Shown one piece after another: positions 55,411 through 64,000 of a stretch of 64,000 bases of DNA. Origin of the DNA: Nucisporomicrobium flavum (GTDB lineage Bacteria; Actinomycetota; Actinomycetes; Mycobacteriales; Micromonosporaceae); assembly GCF_016464385.1 (NCBI RefSeq), contig NZ_JADMLH010000005.1:396334-460333 (forward strand), given 5' to 3'. The position numbers and the translations under genes were made by a program. The notes below the pieces were generated by a model, which saw only the letters and a program-made list of their open reading frames with translations, did no database searches and was not told the origin of the DNA. Numbering within the stretch: the first letter of the stretch is position 1; every line of letters begins with the position of its first letter.

Positions 55411-57408
55411 ATGCGTCATCGAAGGCTCGGCGCCGCCACCGCGCTGGCCGTACTCGCCGGCTCCACCGTGCTCGCGACCGGTGCCACACCAGCGCTGGCC
55501 GACTCGGGCAAGGTGCTGCCCATCAAGTCGGTCGGCGATCTGGTCGTCGACCGTACCCATCAACGGGTCTTCGTCAGTGACCCGACCGGCGGGAAGATCG
55601 TCGAGACCACGTACGACGGCACGGTTGTCGCCTCCATCAGCGGCCTGCCCCGGGTGACCGGCCTGGCGCTCTCGCCCGACGGCGCCAAGGTGTACGGAGC
55701 TTTGGAGTCGAGCCGGGCGGTTGTCGCCCTCACGGCTGCCACCCTCACCGGGCCCGTCCGGTACGACCTTGGCGCGGGCATCTACCCGGTGTCGCTGGAG
55801 AGCGTGGCCGGCAAGCTGTGGTTCAGCTACGACGATTACGGCCGGGATCCCCTCATCGGCTCGGACGGCAACATCGGCTCCCTCGATCTCAGCGGCGCGG
55901 AGCCGGTGGTGACGCTGGAGCTGGACTCCACGGGCGGCCTCGGCCTCTGGTCCGGCGCGCCCCAGCTGACGTCGGCGCCGGGCGACAGCGGGCTGCTCGC
56001 CGCGTTCGATCCCGGCACCTCCAGCGGGATCATCGCCGTCTACAACGTTTCCGACGGCACCTTCACGCGGACCGCGGCGAACTCGGTGGGCGGCGGCTAT
56101 ACCCGGGCCGTGGCGTTCACGCCGGACGGCACTCAGGTGGTCGCCGCCGACTATTCCGCGGTCACCGTCGCCGACACCGCGGATCTGGAGCCGGCCGGTT
56201 CGTACCCGACCGACGGCGGCTGGGTCAGGGCGGTGGACGTCGCATCGGACGGCACGGTGGCGACGGGCGGGACGGCCGTACGCGTCTTCACGCCCGGCAG
56301 GACCACGCCGGTCCGCAAGTACGCTCTCCCGCACACCGATCCCACCACCACGGGCTACGACGAGGTGCCCGACCGGGCGCTCGCGTGGGAGCCGGGCGGC
56401 GACCGGCTGTTCGCCGTCACCGACAACTACTCGGAGATCCACTATCTGCGGGTCTACACCGAGCCGAAGAAGTCGCTGCCGACGCTCAAGCTCTCCGGCC
56501 CCGCGTCGGCGAAGCGGGCGAAGCCGGTCACCATCACCGGCACGCTGACCGCATCGGTTCCGCTGCCGGCCGGCACCTCGGTGACCGTCACCCGCATTGA
56601 CCTGGAGTTCCCGTCCGGCAAGCCGCTGGGCACCCGAGCGGTCGCCGCCAACGGGTCGTTCTCGTTCACCGACACCACGTCGGCCGGCGGCAAGGTGACG
56701 TACCGCGTCTCCTACGCCGGCGGCGAGAAGCACTCCGCGGTCTCGGCGGCCAGGTCGGTCTCGGTCTCCCGCAAGGCCACGTACCTGTCGCTGACCAACA
56801 ACGGCAAGACTTACGGGTACGGCAAGACGGTCAAGTTCACGGCGCACCTCGGCGCCACGTACAAGAGCCGTACGGTGGAGCTCTGGGCCGACCCGAGCGG
56901 CGGCGACCAGCGGCGGCGGCTGCTCAAGCGGGCCCGGGTCAGCAGCACGGGCTACCTGTCGGCGAGCCTGCGCCTGTTCCGCAACACCAAGGTGTCGGCC
57001 GTCTTCACCGGTGACGCGCGGAACGCCCCGAAGACCGTCACGGCGTCCGTCGGCGCCAAGGTGAAGGTGTCGCTGAAGCTCGCGAAGTACTACAAGAGCG
57101 GCAAGGTCAGCGGCCACAAGTACCGCTACTACCACGTACGGACGCAGGCGAAGCTGACCGTCGCGATGACCGCCGCACCGAGCGCGCGGAACTCGTACAT
57201 CTCGGTGCAGTTCTACTACCAGGGCCGGTGGCGCGCCTGGGGCAACGGCTACTTCTCGGTCTCCGAGCCGGCGTATCTCAGCGGCACCGGCTTCGTGGGC
57301 TACAAGATGCGGGTCCGGGCGGCGTACCTGAAGGGTCGCTCGAGGTCGGGCGACGACCTCAACACCTCGACCTGGACGCCGTACCAGTACCTGTCGTTCA
57401 CGAGCTGA
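55411..57408 (+). CDS. Secreted beta-propeller protein with Ig-like repeats
   Basis: The 665-residue exported protein starts at ATG 55411 with a Sec signal (MRHRRLGAATALAVLAGSTV, cleavage about residue 36 after ALA). A YVTN/WD-type propeller follows (about 45-350; repeats such as VTGLALSPDGAKVYG and TRAVAFTPDGTQVVAAD), then Ig/Big-like beta domains (about 360-470 and 470-560) and a Tyr/Lys/Arg-rich C-terminal module (about 570-665). No catalytic motif. It is likely an extracellular or wall-associated binding protein. It stands alone behind a 143-bp gap with GGGGA as ribosome binding site. Confidence 0.82.
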   Translation: MRHRRLGAATALAVLAGSTVLATGATPALADSGKVLPIKSVGDLVVDRTHQRVFVSDPTGGKIVETTYDGTVVASISGLPRVTGLALSPDGAKVYGALESSRAVVALTAATLTGPVRYDLGAGIYPVSLESVAGKLWFSYDDYGRDPLIGSDGNIGSLDLSGAEPVVTLELDSTGGLGLWSGAPQLTSAPGDSGLLAAFDPGTSSGIIAVYNVSDGTFTRTAANSVGGGYTRAVAFTPDGTQVVAADYSAVTVADTADLEPAGSYPTDGGWVRAVDVASDGTVATGGTAVRVFTPGRTTPVRKYALPHTDPTTTGYDEVPDRALAWEPGGDRLFAVTDNYSEIHYLRVYTEPKKSLPTLKLSGPASAKRAKPVTITGTLTASVPLPAGTSVTVTRIDLEFPSGKPLGTRAVAANGSFSFTDTTSAGGKVTYRVSYAGGEKHSAVSAARSVSVSRKATYLSLTNNGKTYGYGKTVKFTAHLGATYKSRTVELWADPSGGDQRRRLLKRARVSSTGYLSASLRLFRNTKVSAVFTGDARNAPKTVTASVGAKVKVSLKLAKYYKSGKVSGHKYRYYHVRTQAKLTVAMTAAPSARNSYISVQFYYQGRWRAWGNGYFSVSEPAYLSGTGFVGYKMRVRAAYLKGRSRSGDDLNTSTWTPYQYLSFTS

Positions 57409-57466
57409 ACCCCGCTCCAAAATAGGTGCAAATCTGGACCAATCCGGTTGCCAGGTGTCGACGAAC

Positions 57467-57509
57467 CCCCCTCGGATCATCGTTTTCGGCTTCACCGAGC
57501 CCGAGGGGG
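57467..57509 (+). promoter_or_regulatory. Hairpin that sequesters the ribosome binding site of the 57514 gene
   Basis: CCCCCTCGG (57467-57475) pairs perfectly with CCGAGGGGG (57501-57509), leaving a 25-nt loop. The right arm is the Shine-Dalgarno of the gene at 57514. Folded mRNA would hide the site, giving translational control; it might also act as a terminator of the preceding gene. Confidence 0.5.
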
Positions 57510-57513
57510 AACC

Positions 57514-58164
57514 ATGAACCGCCGTCGCATCCTGACCGCCGCCGCAGCCGGCGCCATGCTGGGCAGCGCCCTGCTGGCAGCCTCGTCCGCGAACGCGGCC
57601 GCCGGCCACCGCGAGACCGTGCACCACACCAAGGCCGTGCACACGTACGCCAAACTGAAGCAGCTCAACCAGTCCGGGGTCTCCGGCCGGGCCGCCGTCA
57701 CCGCCCGCGGCACCAGCCTGTCGGTGTCGTACCGCGCCACCGGTCTGCTCGCCGGAGCCCCGCACGCCGTGCACATCCACTACGGCGCGCAGGCCCGGCA
57801 CGAGTGCCCCAACCTGTACGACGACACGAACGGCGACCTGCGCCTCACGACCCTCGAGGGCGTACCCGCGTACGGTCCCGTGGCCGTGTCGCTCACCACC
57901 AAGGGCGACACCAGCCCGGCCAGCGCGCTCGCCGTGGACCGGTTCCCGGCCGCGCCGCACGGCAGGGTTCACTACCACCGGCACGTCCAGACCGACAAGG
58001 CGACCGCCAAGGGAGTCCGCGCCGGTGACGCCGTCCTGGTCATCCACGGCGTGGACCACAACCACAACGGGGCGTACGACTTCGGCGCCGGCAAGAGCGA
58101 CCTCGACCCGAAGCTGCCCGCCGAGGCGACCAATCCCGCCGCATGCGGGGTCCTGCACCGCTGA
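57514..58164 (+). CDS. Secreted CHRD/superoxide-dismutase-like protein
   Basis: The 216-residue protein has a signal peptide (MNRRRILTAAAAGAMLGSAL, cleavage about residue 30 after ANA). The mature part has HAVHIHYGAQARHECPNLYD and GVPAYGPVAVSLTTKGDTSP, which match the CHRD/Cu-Zn SOD-like beta-barrel, though the SOD copper histidines are only partly recognisable (VHIHYG, VHYHRH). The C terminus HGVDHNHNGAYDFG is Ca- or metal-binding-like. Function unknown; enzymatic SOD activity is doubtful. ATG 57514 follows GAGGGGGA, which lies in a hairpin. Confidence 0.78.
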   Translation: MNRRRILTAAAAGAMLGSALLAASSANAAAGHRETVHHTKAVHTYAKLKQLNQSGVSGRAAVTARGTSLSVSYRATGLLAGAPHAVHIHYGAQARHECPNLYDDTNGDLRLTTLEGVPAYGPVAVSLTTKGDTSPASALAVDRFPAAPHGRVHYHRHVQTDKATAKGVRAGDAVLVIHGVDHNHNGAYDFGAGKSDLDPKLPAEATNPAACGVLHR

Positions 58165-58316
58165 CAGGTGATCCGGGCGCGGCCCGTACGGAAGCCGGGC
58201 CCGGACGCCCCCCGCCGCCAAGGTCGGCATACGCCAAGAGAGCCCCTTTTCGTGGGAGTGACGTGTGTACTGATGACGGGAGATGATGACACCGCCGGCG
58301 GCGAGGAGGTGGTCTG

Positions 58317-60572
58317 GTGCCCGCGGACGCCGGGGCGCTGCCGGGCGCGGACCTGCTGGCGATGCTCGACGCCGACCAGCAGGGCTGGGTGCTGGCCCGG
58401 GCCGTCCGCGACGACGACCGGATCATCGACTTCGAGATCGTCTACCTCAACGAGGCCGGAAGCCGCCTGTCCGGGTACCCGCGCGACGAGCTGGTCGGTG
58501 GACGCTACCGCGAGCTCTGGCCGGAGACGGTCCACGACGGCACCCTGGCCCTGTACTGCGAGGTGGTGGAGACGCGGCGACCGGCCACCCGCACGGTCTA
58601 CCGCGACCGGCCCGGCCTCTCGGGGCACTTCGACCTGCGCGTCTGCCCGTACGGCGACGGCATCGGCATCCGCTTCGTCGATCTGCGCCAGGTCACCGTG
58701 ACCCCGCCGTCGGCGGCTGGTAGCCGGCTCTACGACGTGCTCGACGCCGCCTTCGACGGCTTCACCCTGCTCCGGGCGGTACGGGACGACACCGGCACGA
58801 TCGTCGACTTCGTCTGCGAGTACGTCAACCAGCTCGGCGCCGAGCTCACCGGCCACGCCGCGCCGGACGTCATCGGCCGGCCGCTCAGCGCCGTCTCGCC
58901 CGGGAGCTGGGACAACGGGCTCATCGACCGCTACCGGGACGTGGTGGCGAGCGGCGAGCAGTGGCGCGAACAGGTGGCGTACCCCGAGGCCGGGCAGGTG
59001 TGGGAGCTGAACATCGCCCCGGCCGGCGCCGACCACGTCGCCGTGTCGTTCCGTGAGATCACCGATCTGATCGACCAGCAGCGGCAGCTGAGCCGGAGCG
59101 CCGCCCGCGCCGAGCGGGCCGCCGCCCGCGCGACCGCGCTGCAGACCGTCACCACCGCGCTGGTGTCGGCCAGCACGACCGCCGAGGTGTACGCGGCCAT
59201 CGGCTCGGTGCTGCGCCCCTCGGCCGGCGGTCAGGGCCTCGCATTGCTGCTGCGGCACGACGACGACCTGCGCCTGCAGTACCACGCCGGGTACGAGCCG
59301 GACGTCGTCGAACGCCTGCTCGTGCTGCCGATGAGCCACCCGTACCCGGCGACCGCCGTCGCACGGACCGGCCGGCCGCAGTACCTGACCTCGCTCGCGG
59401 AGTTCCGGGCCGCCCAGCCCGACCCGGCCGGCGCGGTGCCCGGCGGCGGTCGGCGGGCCTGGGCGTTCCTGCCGCTGGCGGTCGCGGGCGAGGTCCTCGG
59501 CACCCTGGTCGTCGGGTACGCCCACCCGCGCACGTTCGACCCCGAGGAGCGCGACACGCTCATGGCGCTGGCCGGGCTGAGCGCCCAGGCCCTGCAGCGC
59601 GCGCTGCTCTTCGAGGCGCGTACGTCCATGGCGGCCGCCCTGCAGCAGGCCCTGCTGCCCTCGGTGCTGCCGCGCATCCCGGGGTTGCGTCACGCCGCCC
59701 GCTACCTGCCGTGGACACAGGGCGTCGACGTAGGCGGCGACTGGTACGACATCATCGCGCTCGGCGACGACGTCGTGGGCGTGGTGATCGGCGACGTGGC
59801 CGGGCACAGCACCGCCGCCGCGGCCACCATGGGGCAGGTACGCAACGCCCTGCGCGCGTACGCGACCGAACGGCACACCCCCACCGCGGTCATGCACCAC
59901 GCCAACCAGCTGCTGCTCGACCTGCACCTCGATGCCCTCGCCACCTGTTGCTACCTCGAGTTGCACCGCGGCGAGGGCACGGTCACCGCGGTCCTCGCCG
60001 GTCACCTGCCGCCCATGCTGCGGACCTCTGCCGGGGCGCAGATCCTCCAGCTGCGCCGGGGGCTGCCGCTGGGCGTCTCGCGGAACGCCGTCTACCAGGA
60101 CACGACGTTTCTGCTGCCGGCCGGGGCGACCCTGCTGCTCTACACCGACGGGCTGGTCGAGGACCGGCGGCACCCCATCGACCAGGGCTTCGAGGAGCTT
60201 CGTACGGCCCTGGAGACGGCGCCGAACCTCGAGCCGGAGGCCGTGCTCGACCACGTGCTGTCCGGCCGAGTCGGACCGCGCCCGCGCAGTGACGACGTCG
60301 CCCTGCTCTGCCTGACGAACGACATCCCGGCGCCGCTTCCGCCCACGGCCCGGCGCCGGTTCCGCGGCGAGGCGATCAGCGTCCCGGCCGCGCACCGCTT
60401 CGCCGCCGACATGCTGGCCGCCTGGGGGCAGAACCCGGAGAGTGGCGACGCTCTGCTGCTCGACGAGACCATCACCACCGTGCTTCAGCACACTGCCGGC
60501 GACTTCGTTGTGGAGCTGCGCCTCGACCCCGGCCCGCGCATCACGGTCAGCGACGCCGGCCGCTGCGGTTAG
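58317..60572 (+). CDS. PAS-PAS-GAF-PP2C phosphatase with decayed RsbW-like C terminus
   Basis: The 751-residue protein starts at GTG 58317 behind GAGGAGGTGG. Two PAS domains (about 15-125 and 140-255), a short coiled coil, a GAF domain (about 280-430), a SpoIIE-type PP2C domain (about 450-660; GGDWYD near 473, GDVAGHS, SDDVALL) and a C-terminal segment (675-751) that resembles the first half of an RsbW HATPase. The N box reads DETITTVLQHT without its usual Asn, and the chain stops at VSDAGRCG before any G2 box, so kinase activity is unlikely. The sensed ligand is unknown. Divergent partners are absent; it stands alone. Confidence 0.87.
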   Translation: MPADAGALPGADLLAMLDADQQGWVLARAVRDDDRIIDFEIVYLNEAGSRLSGYPRDELVGGRYRELWPETVHDGTLALYCEVVETRRPATRTVYRDRPGLSGHFDLRVCPYGDGIGIRFVDLRQVTVTPPSAAGSRLYDVLDAAFDGFTLLRAVRDDTGTIVDFVCEYVNQLGAELTGHAAPDVIGRPLSAVSPGSWDNGLIDRYRDVVASGEQWREQVAYPEAGQVWELNIAPAGADHVAVSFREITDLIDQQRQLSRSAARAERAAARATALQTVTTALVSASTTAEVYAAIGSVLRPSAGGQGLALLLRHDDDLRLQYHAGYEPDVVERLLVLPMSHPYPATAVARTGRPQYLTSLAEFRAAQPDPAGAVPGGGRRAWAFLPLAVAGEVLGTLVVGYAHPRTFDPEERDTLMALAGLSAQALQRALLFEARTSMAAALQQALLPSVLPRIPGLRHAARYLPWTQGVDVGGDWYDIIALGDDVVGVVIGDVAGHSTAAAATMGQVRNALRAYATERHTPTAVMHHANQLLLDLHLDALATCCYLELHRGEGTVTAVLAGHLPPMLRTSAGAQILQLRRGLPLGVSRNAVYQDTTFLLPAGATLLLYTDGLVEDRRHPIDQGFEELRTALETAPNLEPEAVLDHVLSGRVGPRPRSDDVALLCLTNDIPAPLPPTARRRFRGEAISVPAAHRFAADMLAAWGQNPESGDALLLDETITTVLQHTAGDFVVELRLDPGPRITVSDAGRCG

Positions 60573-60686
60573 CGTGGGGGGTCGGCCCGGCACCTTCGGT
60601 CGACGGACCTCCCCGCTACGGACAATTCACTTCACGGCCGGGCGAACTGCGTGGCCGCTGTTGCCTCCGCGTGCCAGGCTCGGATC

Positions 60687-61256
60687 GTGACAGGCATTCC
60701 GTCTCAGCAGACCGGGCGGTACACGGAGGACCAGACGGTCGCGGGCTGGCGTTCGATGTCGCTGCTCGCCCGGTTCGTCCAGCGTGGGGGCCACCCCGCG
60801 CCGGTCACGCCGACTCTCCGGCTGGAGCCGGGCGAGAAGCAGTACGGCGCCTTCCCCGCCGACGTCTCCGCGTACTTCTCGACCGATGTGGACTACTCCA
60901 GCAGCATCTTCGCCAGCGGCGGCTTCTTCTTCACCGGCAGCAGCCGGGAGTCCCGCGGCGGCTGGCGCCCCCAGGGCCGGCAGGCCGTGACGGTCACGAG
61001 CCAGCGGCTGGTGCTCGGCGAGGGCGACGGCGAGCAGGCGTACGAGTTCCGCTCGCTGATCCTCATCCAGCCCAACCCGCTCGACTGGTCGGTGAACCTC
61101 TACTTCCAGGGTGCCCAGCCGCTGATGCTGCGCGGCCCGTGGATCCCGTGGACGACGGTCGTGATGAGCGCCGAGCTGTACGGCTCGCCGTGGCCGCCCG
61201 GCGCGGTTCCGGACGTCGAGATCCCAGCCAGGACCCGCTACGAGAGCGCCCGCTGA
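60687..61256 (+). CDS. Conserved protein of unknown function
   Basis: The 189-residue cytoplasmic protein starts at GTG 60687 (VTGIPSQQTGRYTEDQTV). The core (EPGEKQYGAFPADVSAYF to MLRGPWIPWTTVV, about 50-165) is beta-rich and looks like a single PH/GRAM-like or bacterial-PH domain. No signal, membrane segment or catalytic motif is visible. It lies between the PAS/PP2C gene and an NADPH-FMN reductase gene on the same strand, but 48-bp and larger gaps give no proof of an operon. Confidence 0.65.
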   Translation: MTGIPSQQTGRYTEDQTVAGWRSMSLLARFVQRGGHPAPVTPTLRLEPGEKQYGAFPADVSAYFSTDVDYSSSIFASGGFFFTGSSRESRGGWRPQGRQAVTVTSQRLVLGEGDGEQAYEFRSLILIQPNPLDWSVNLYFQGAQPLMLRGPWIPWTTVVMSAELYGSPWPPGAVPDVEIPARTRYESAR

Positions 61257-61304
61257 AACGCCGAGCGCATCCGGCGGTGACCGGGGGGCCGTAGTCTCGC
61301 CGCC

Positions 61305-61910
61305 ATGACCCGCATCCTGCTGATCTCCGGCAGCACCCGCGAGACGTCTCTGCACACCGCCGCCCTCCGTACGGCCGCCCGCTTCGCCCCGGCGGGCATC
61401 ACCGCCACCCTGTTCGAGGGGCTGCGGACGCTGCCGGCGTTCGTACCGGGCGACCAGGACCCTCCGGACGTGACGGACCTGCGCCGCCGGGCCGCCGCCG
61501 CGGACGCCCTGCTGTTCACCACCCCCGAGTACGCCGGCTCGCTCCCCGGCTCCCTGAAGAACCTGCTCGACTGGCTGATCGAGGGCGGCGACCTGAACGG
61601 CAAGCCCACCGCCTGGCTGTCGGTGTCACCCCCGGCCCAGGACGACGGCGCCCGTACGGCCCTGGAGACAGTCCTCGGCCACGGCAACTCCCGCCTGCTG
61701 CGCGCCGCCTGCATCCGCGTCCCGCTCGGCCCCGAGGCGGTGGGCGCGGACGGCCTCATCGCGGACGCCCGGCTGCACATGGCGCTGCTTGACATGCTGC
61801 AGGCGCTCGCCCGCATCCTGACCATCCCGCCGCCGCAGGCCGCCCCCACGTGGCAGGCCCAGTCGAGCCTCTACCCGATGGTGCTGCGCCGCCGCGACTC
61901 CGGCGCCTGA
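61305..61910 (+). CDS. NADPH-dependent FMN reductase family protein
   Basis: The 201-residue flavodoxin-like protein has the FMN-phosphate loop ISGSTRETSLHTAALRTA at the N terminus and the flavin-ring motif TTPEYAGSLPGSLKNLLDWL, close to SsuE/ChrR/azoreductase-type reductases. It reduces FMN or quinones using NADPH. ATG 61305 is the only sensible start; no Shine-Dalgarno. The next gene, a flavin oxidase, follows by 25 bp on the same strand and could use related redox chemistry. Confidence 0.88.
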   Translation: MTRILLISGSTRETSLHTAALRTAARFAPAGITATLFEGLRTLPAFVPGDQDPPDVTDLRRRAAAADALLFTTPEYAGSLPGSLKNLLDWLIEGGDLNGKPTAWLSVSPPAQDDGARTALETVLGHGNSRLLRAACIRVPLGPEAVGADGLIADARLHMALLDMLQALARILTIPPPQAAPTWQAQSSLYPMVLRRRDSGA

Positions 61911-61935
61911 CCCCGCCGGGCCGTAGGGTCGGGGC

Positions 61936-63330
61936 ATGCCTTCCTCCCTGACGGCGGCCCTTCCCCAGCTCGACTTCGTCACCGACCCGGACGTCCTCGC
62001 GTCCCTCAGCCACGACGACGCGGAGTGGGCACCCGTCGGCGCCCCGACCGCCGCGGTCCGCCCCCGCACCACCGAGGAGGTCCAGGCGATCGTCGCGGAG
62101 TGCGCCGCCCGGGGCATCCCCGTGGTGCCCCGCGGCGCCGGCACGGGACTGTCGGGAGGCGCGAACGCGGTCGACGGCTGCGTGGTGCTCGACCTGTCCA
62201 AGATGAACCGGATCCTGGAGATCGACCAGGAGAACATGGTCGCGGTGGTCCAGCCCGGCGTGGTCAACGACGACCTCAAGGCGGCCGTGGCCGAGCACGG
62301 CCTCTGGTATCCACCGGACCCGGCGAGCGCTCCCTGGTCGACCATCGGCGGCAACGTGGCCACGAACGCCGGCGGCCTCTGCTGCCTGAAATACGGCGTC
62401 ACCCGCGATTACGTGCTCGGCCTGCAGGCCGTCGTGGGCGGCCCGGCCGGCGATTACGGTACGGCGGTCCGGCTCGGTCACCGCACCACGAAGGGAGTGG
62501 CCGGCTACGACCTGGTCGGGCTGTTCGTCGGCTCCGAGGGAACCCTGGGCGTCGTCACCGAGATCACGGTGCGCCTCCGCCCGGCTCGCGCCGCGGCCCC
62601 CCGTACGGTCGTCGGCGCCTTCCCCAGCATCGTGGCCGCCGGCAACGCCGTGGCCGCGGCCACCCGCCGGGGCCTGTTGCCCACCGCGCTGGAGCTTCTC
62701 GACCGGGCCTGCCTGCAGGCGGTCGAGGACTGGAAGCACCTGGGCCTGTCGGCAACGGCGGAGGCCCTGCTGCTGGCCCAGATCGACACCCCGGGCGCTG
62801 CCGGCGACCAGGAGGCCGCAGCGCTGGCCACGGTTTTCCGCGACGCGGGCGCCGAGTGGGCGGAGCAGTCCACGGACGACTTCGAGGCGGAGGCGCTGTT
62901 CGCGGCGAGGCGGCTCGCCTATCCGGCCCTGGAACGGCTCGGCCCGGTCCTGACGGAAGACGTGTGCGTACCCCGCTCGAAGGTCCCGCACATGCTCGCC
63001 CGCATCGAGCAGATCGCCGCCGATCACGAGGTGTCCATCGCGACGATCGCTCACGCGGGCGACGGCAACCTGCACCCGATGATCCGTACGCCACCCGACG
63101 ACGACGCCGCCCGGGCAGCAGCGCAGTCAGCGTTCGAGGAGATCCTGACGGAAGCCATCACCCATGGCGGCACGGTCACGGGCGAACATGGGGTGGGCTT
63201 GCTCAAGCGGCGCGGCATGCGTCAGGAGCAGGGGCCGGGCGTGCTCGCCATGCAGCAGGCGTTGAAGCAGACCCTGGACCCGCTGAACCTCTTCAATCCG
63301 GGAAAGGTCACCGGAGCTCCCGACGCCTGA
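61936..63330 (+). CDS. FAD-linked oxidase, GlcD/D-lactate dehydrogenase type
   Basis: The 464-residue flavoprotein has an N-terminal PCMH FAD domain (VVPRGAGTGLSGGANAVDG, DPASAPWSTIGGNVATNAGG) and a C-terminal FAD-linked oxidase domain with HAGDGNLHPM and GEHGVGLLKRRGM. The family includes glycolate oxidase GlcD, D-lactate and D-2-hydroxyglutarate dehydrogenases, all oxidising 2-hydroxy acids. No GlcE/GlcF is adjacent (a GlcE-like gene is at 26278), so a one-subunit D-2-hydroxyacid dehydrogenase is the more likely reading. It converges on the next gene with 4 bp between. Confidence 0.9.
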   Translation: MPSSLTAALPQLDFVTDPDVLASLSHDDAEWAPVGAPTAAVRPRTTEEVQAIVAECAARGIPVVPRGAGTGLSGGANAVDGCVVLDLSKMNRILEIDQENMVAVVQPGVVNDDLKAAVAEHGLWYPPDPASAPWSTIGGNVATNAGGLCCLKYGVTRDYVLGLQAVVGGPAGDYGTAVRLGHRTTKGVAGYDLVGLFVGSEGTLGVVTEITVRLRPARAAAPRTVVGAFPSIVAAGNAVAAATRRGLLPTALELLDRACLQAVEDWKHLGLSATAEALLLAQIDTPGAAGDQEAAALATVFRDAGAEWAEQSTDDFEAEALFAARRLAYPALERLGPVLTEDVCVPRSKVPHMLARIEQIAADHEVSIATIAHAGDGNLHPMIRTPPDDDAARAAAQSAFEEILTEAITHGGTVTGEHGVGLLKRRGMRQEQGPGVLAMQQALKQTLDPLNLFNPGKVTGAPDA

Positions 63331-63334
63331 CCCG

Positions 63335-64000
63335 TCAGTTCCGCGTCACGGTGAGGTCGGAGACCCCGCCCGCGGCGTCGATGTCGTACCGGTCCTTCGC
63401 AGTCTCCCAGCCCAGCGGCGCAAACACGGTCCCGCCCGCCACGCCGGCATGGGTCTGGCCGTCGACGGTCACACTCCCCGCACCACCACGAGCCGCGACG
63501 CGCACCGGCCCGGCGCCACCCACGTGCACCACCATCGTGCTGGCCCCACCGGTCATCACGACGCTCTGCGTCCCGGCCGCACCGGGCAGCGAGACCTCGG
63601 CCCGGGTGGTACCCGCGACCAGCTCGACATCCCCGCCGTACGGCCCACCGGTGAGGTCGACACTCTCGTCACTGGCCCCGCCGGACAACCGAACCCGCCA
63701 CCGTACGTCCCGAGCCAACTGGACGGTCACCAGCGCCGGACCGGCCTGCCCGCTGTCCCGCAGCCCAGCGACAACGGCGTTCCCCTCGGCCTGTACGGCC
63801 GGCACAACCTTGGACCCCGCCGGCGTGGCCACCTGGTACAGAGGCCCGCCAAGGTCGGCAAGGCTCACCCGCACCACGTCAGCCCCGTCCACGAGGTGAA
63901 AACCCGCGTTCTGTGCGTCGTACCCGTCCCCACCCCGAACAACGTGGTCATCGGGCGCCGCCGGTACGGGATCGTCCACGCCACGTTCGGGCAGCACATA
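63335..64000 (-). CDS. Glycine-rich beta protein, 5' end beyond window
   Basis: The reading frame is open to the right edge, so the N terminus lies outside the window. The visible 222 residues are Gly/Ala/Val-rich with regular alternating strands (VRLSGGASDESVDLTGGPYG, VVMTGGASTMVVHVGGAG), suggesting a repetitive beta-helix or DUF2807-like adhesin fold. Ends in GGVSDLTVTRN. No catalytic residue can be named. A GTG at 63997 is an in-frame codon, not necessarily the start. Confidence 0.65.
   Translation of the reverse strand, partial: YVLPERGVDDPVPAAPDDHVVRGGDGYDAQNAGFHLVDGADVVRVSLADLGGPLYQVATPAGSKVVPAVQAEGNAVVAGLRDSGQAGPALVTVQLARDVRWRVRLSGGASDESVDLTGGPYGGDVELVAGTTRAEVSLPGAAGTQSVVMTGGASTMVVHVGGAGPVRVAARGGAGSVTVDGQTHAGVAGGTVFAPLGWETAKDRYDIDAAGGVSDLTVTRN

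Noticed and set aside
60573..60690. Frameshift that would restore the kinase domain of the PAS-GAF-PP2C protein
   Set aside because: None of the downstream frames shows a G2-box-like GRGL motif, so a natural truncation is simpler.

Overview
The window is 64 kb of very GC-rich DNA, densely packed with genes on both strands. GTG starts are common, genes often overlap by 1 to 4 bp, and signal peptides are of the Tat and lipoprotein type. The content (futalosine-route menaquinone genes, CcsB/ResB cytochrome c assembly, BldC-like and HxlR/MarR/XRE regulators, many PP2C/STAS/RsbW-type partner-switching proteins, a small-molecule export operon) points to a filamentous actinomycete. My best guess is Micromonosporaceae (Actinoplanes-like). 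No plasmid or phage backbone, integrase, transposase or CRISPR array is visible, so this looks like ordinary chromosome with accessory patches.

Layout. 1-2.7 kb: a truncated membrane metalloprotease-like gene, a Cds1-type cysteine desulfhydrase and its Lrp regulator. 2.9-6.1 kb: a BldC-like regulator facing the late menaquinone genes (UbiX-like, MqnP prenyltransferase, UbiD-like decarboxylase). 6.2-8.9 kb: a secreted protein, an aldo/keto reductase and a divergent XRE/MmyB regulator. 8.9-14.9 kb: one tightly coupled operon reading hemL, histidine phosphatase, TlpA/ResA-like lipoprotein, ccdA, resB, ccsB, which links haem supply to cytochrome c maturation. 15-17 kb: a STAS protein and a MarR/FAD-monooxygenase divergent pair with a clear operator.

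17-36.6 kb is a stress-signalling region. It holds an Osa-type set (poly-HAMP hybrid kinase, receiver protein and divergent RsbW/GAF/PP2C phosphatase). It also holds a complete stressosome module (rsbR, rsbS, rsbT, an RsbT/RsbX-like fusion, a histidine kinase with an RsbT-like N terminus, and a receiver-GAF-PP2C protein) read as one coupled operon. Divergent from it are a BldG-like STAS protein and mscL, the latter behind a SigB-like promoter. Between the two signalling sets lie a serine hydrolase, a DHFR-like reductase, a GlcE-like FAD protein and an S9 oligopeptidase, plus a 162-bp inverted-repeat element. No sigma factor gene is in the window.

36.6-43.5 kb: a small gene under a perfect LexA (SOS) box, an anti-sigma-like zinc-finger membrane protein, a CGNR regulator, an L,D-transpeptidase lipoprotein, a short second Rho factor, a Tat-exported phospholipase C, a DinB-like protein and tRNA-Gly. 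43.6-48 kb: a three-gene operon (GT-A-like protein, PLP decarboxylase fused to a GNAT acetyltransferase, MFS exporter) whose fusion recalls MccE of microcin C; this is the best candidate for an undescribed pathway. 48-55.3 kb: a MarR-controlled drug exporter, lipoproteins, a helix-hairpin-helix miniprotein, a secreted RTX-repeat protein, tRNA-Lys, a DUF402 protein and an HxlR/reductase pair with an operator. 55.4-64 kb: two secreted proteins, a PAS/GAF/PP2C phosphatase with a decayed kinase end, an NADPH-FMN reductase, a GlcD-like FAD oxidase and a truncated glycine-rich protein at the right edge.
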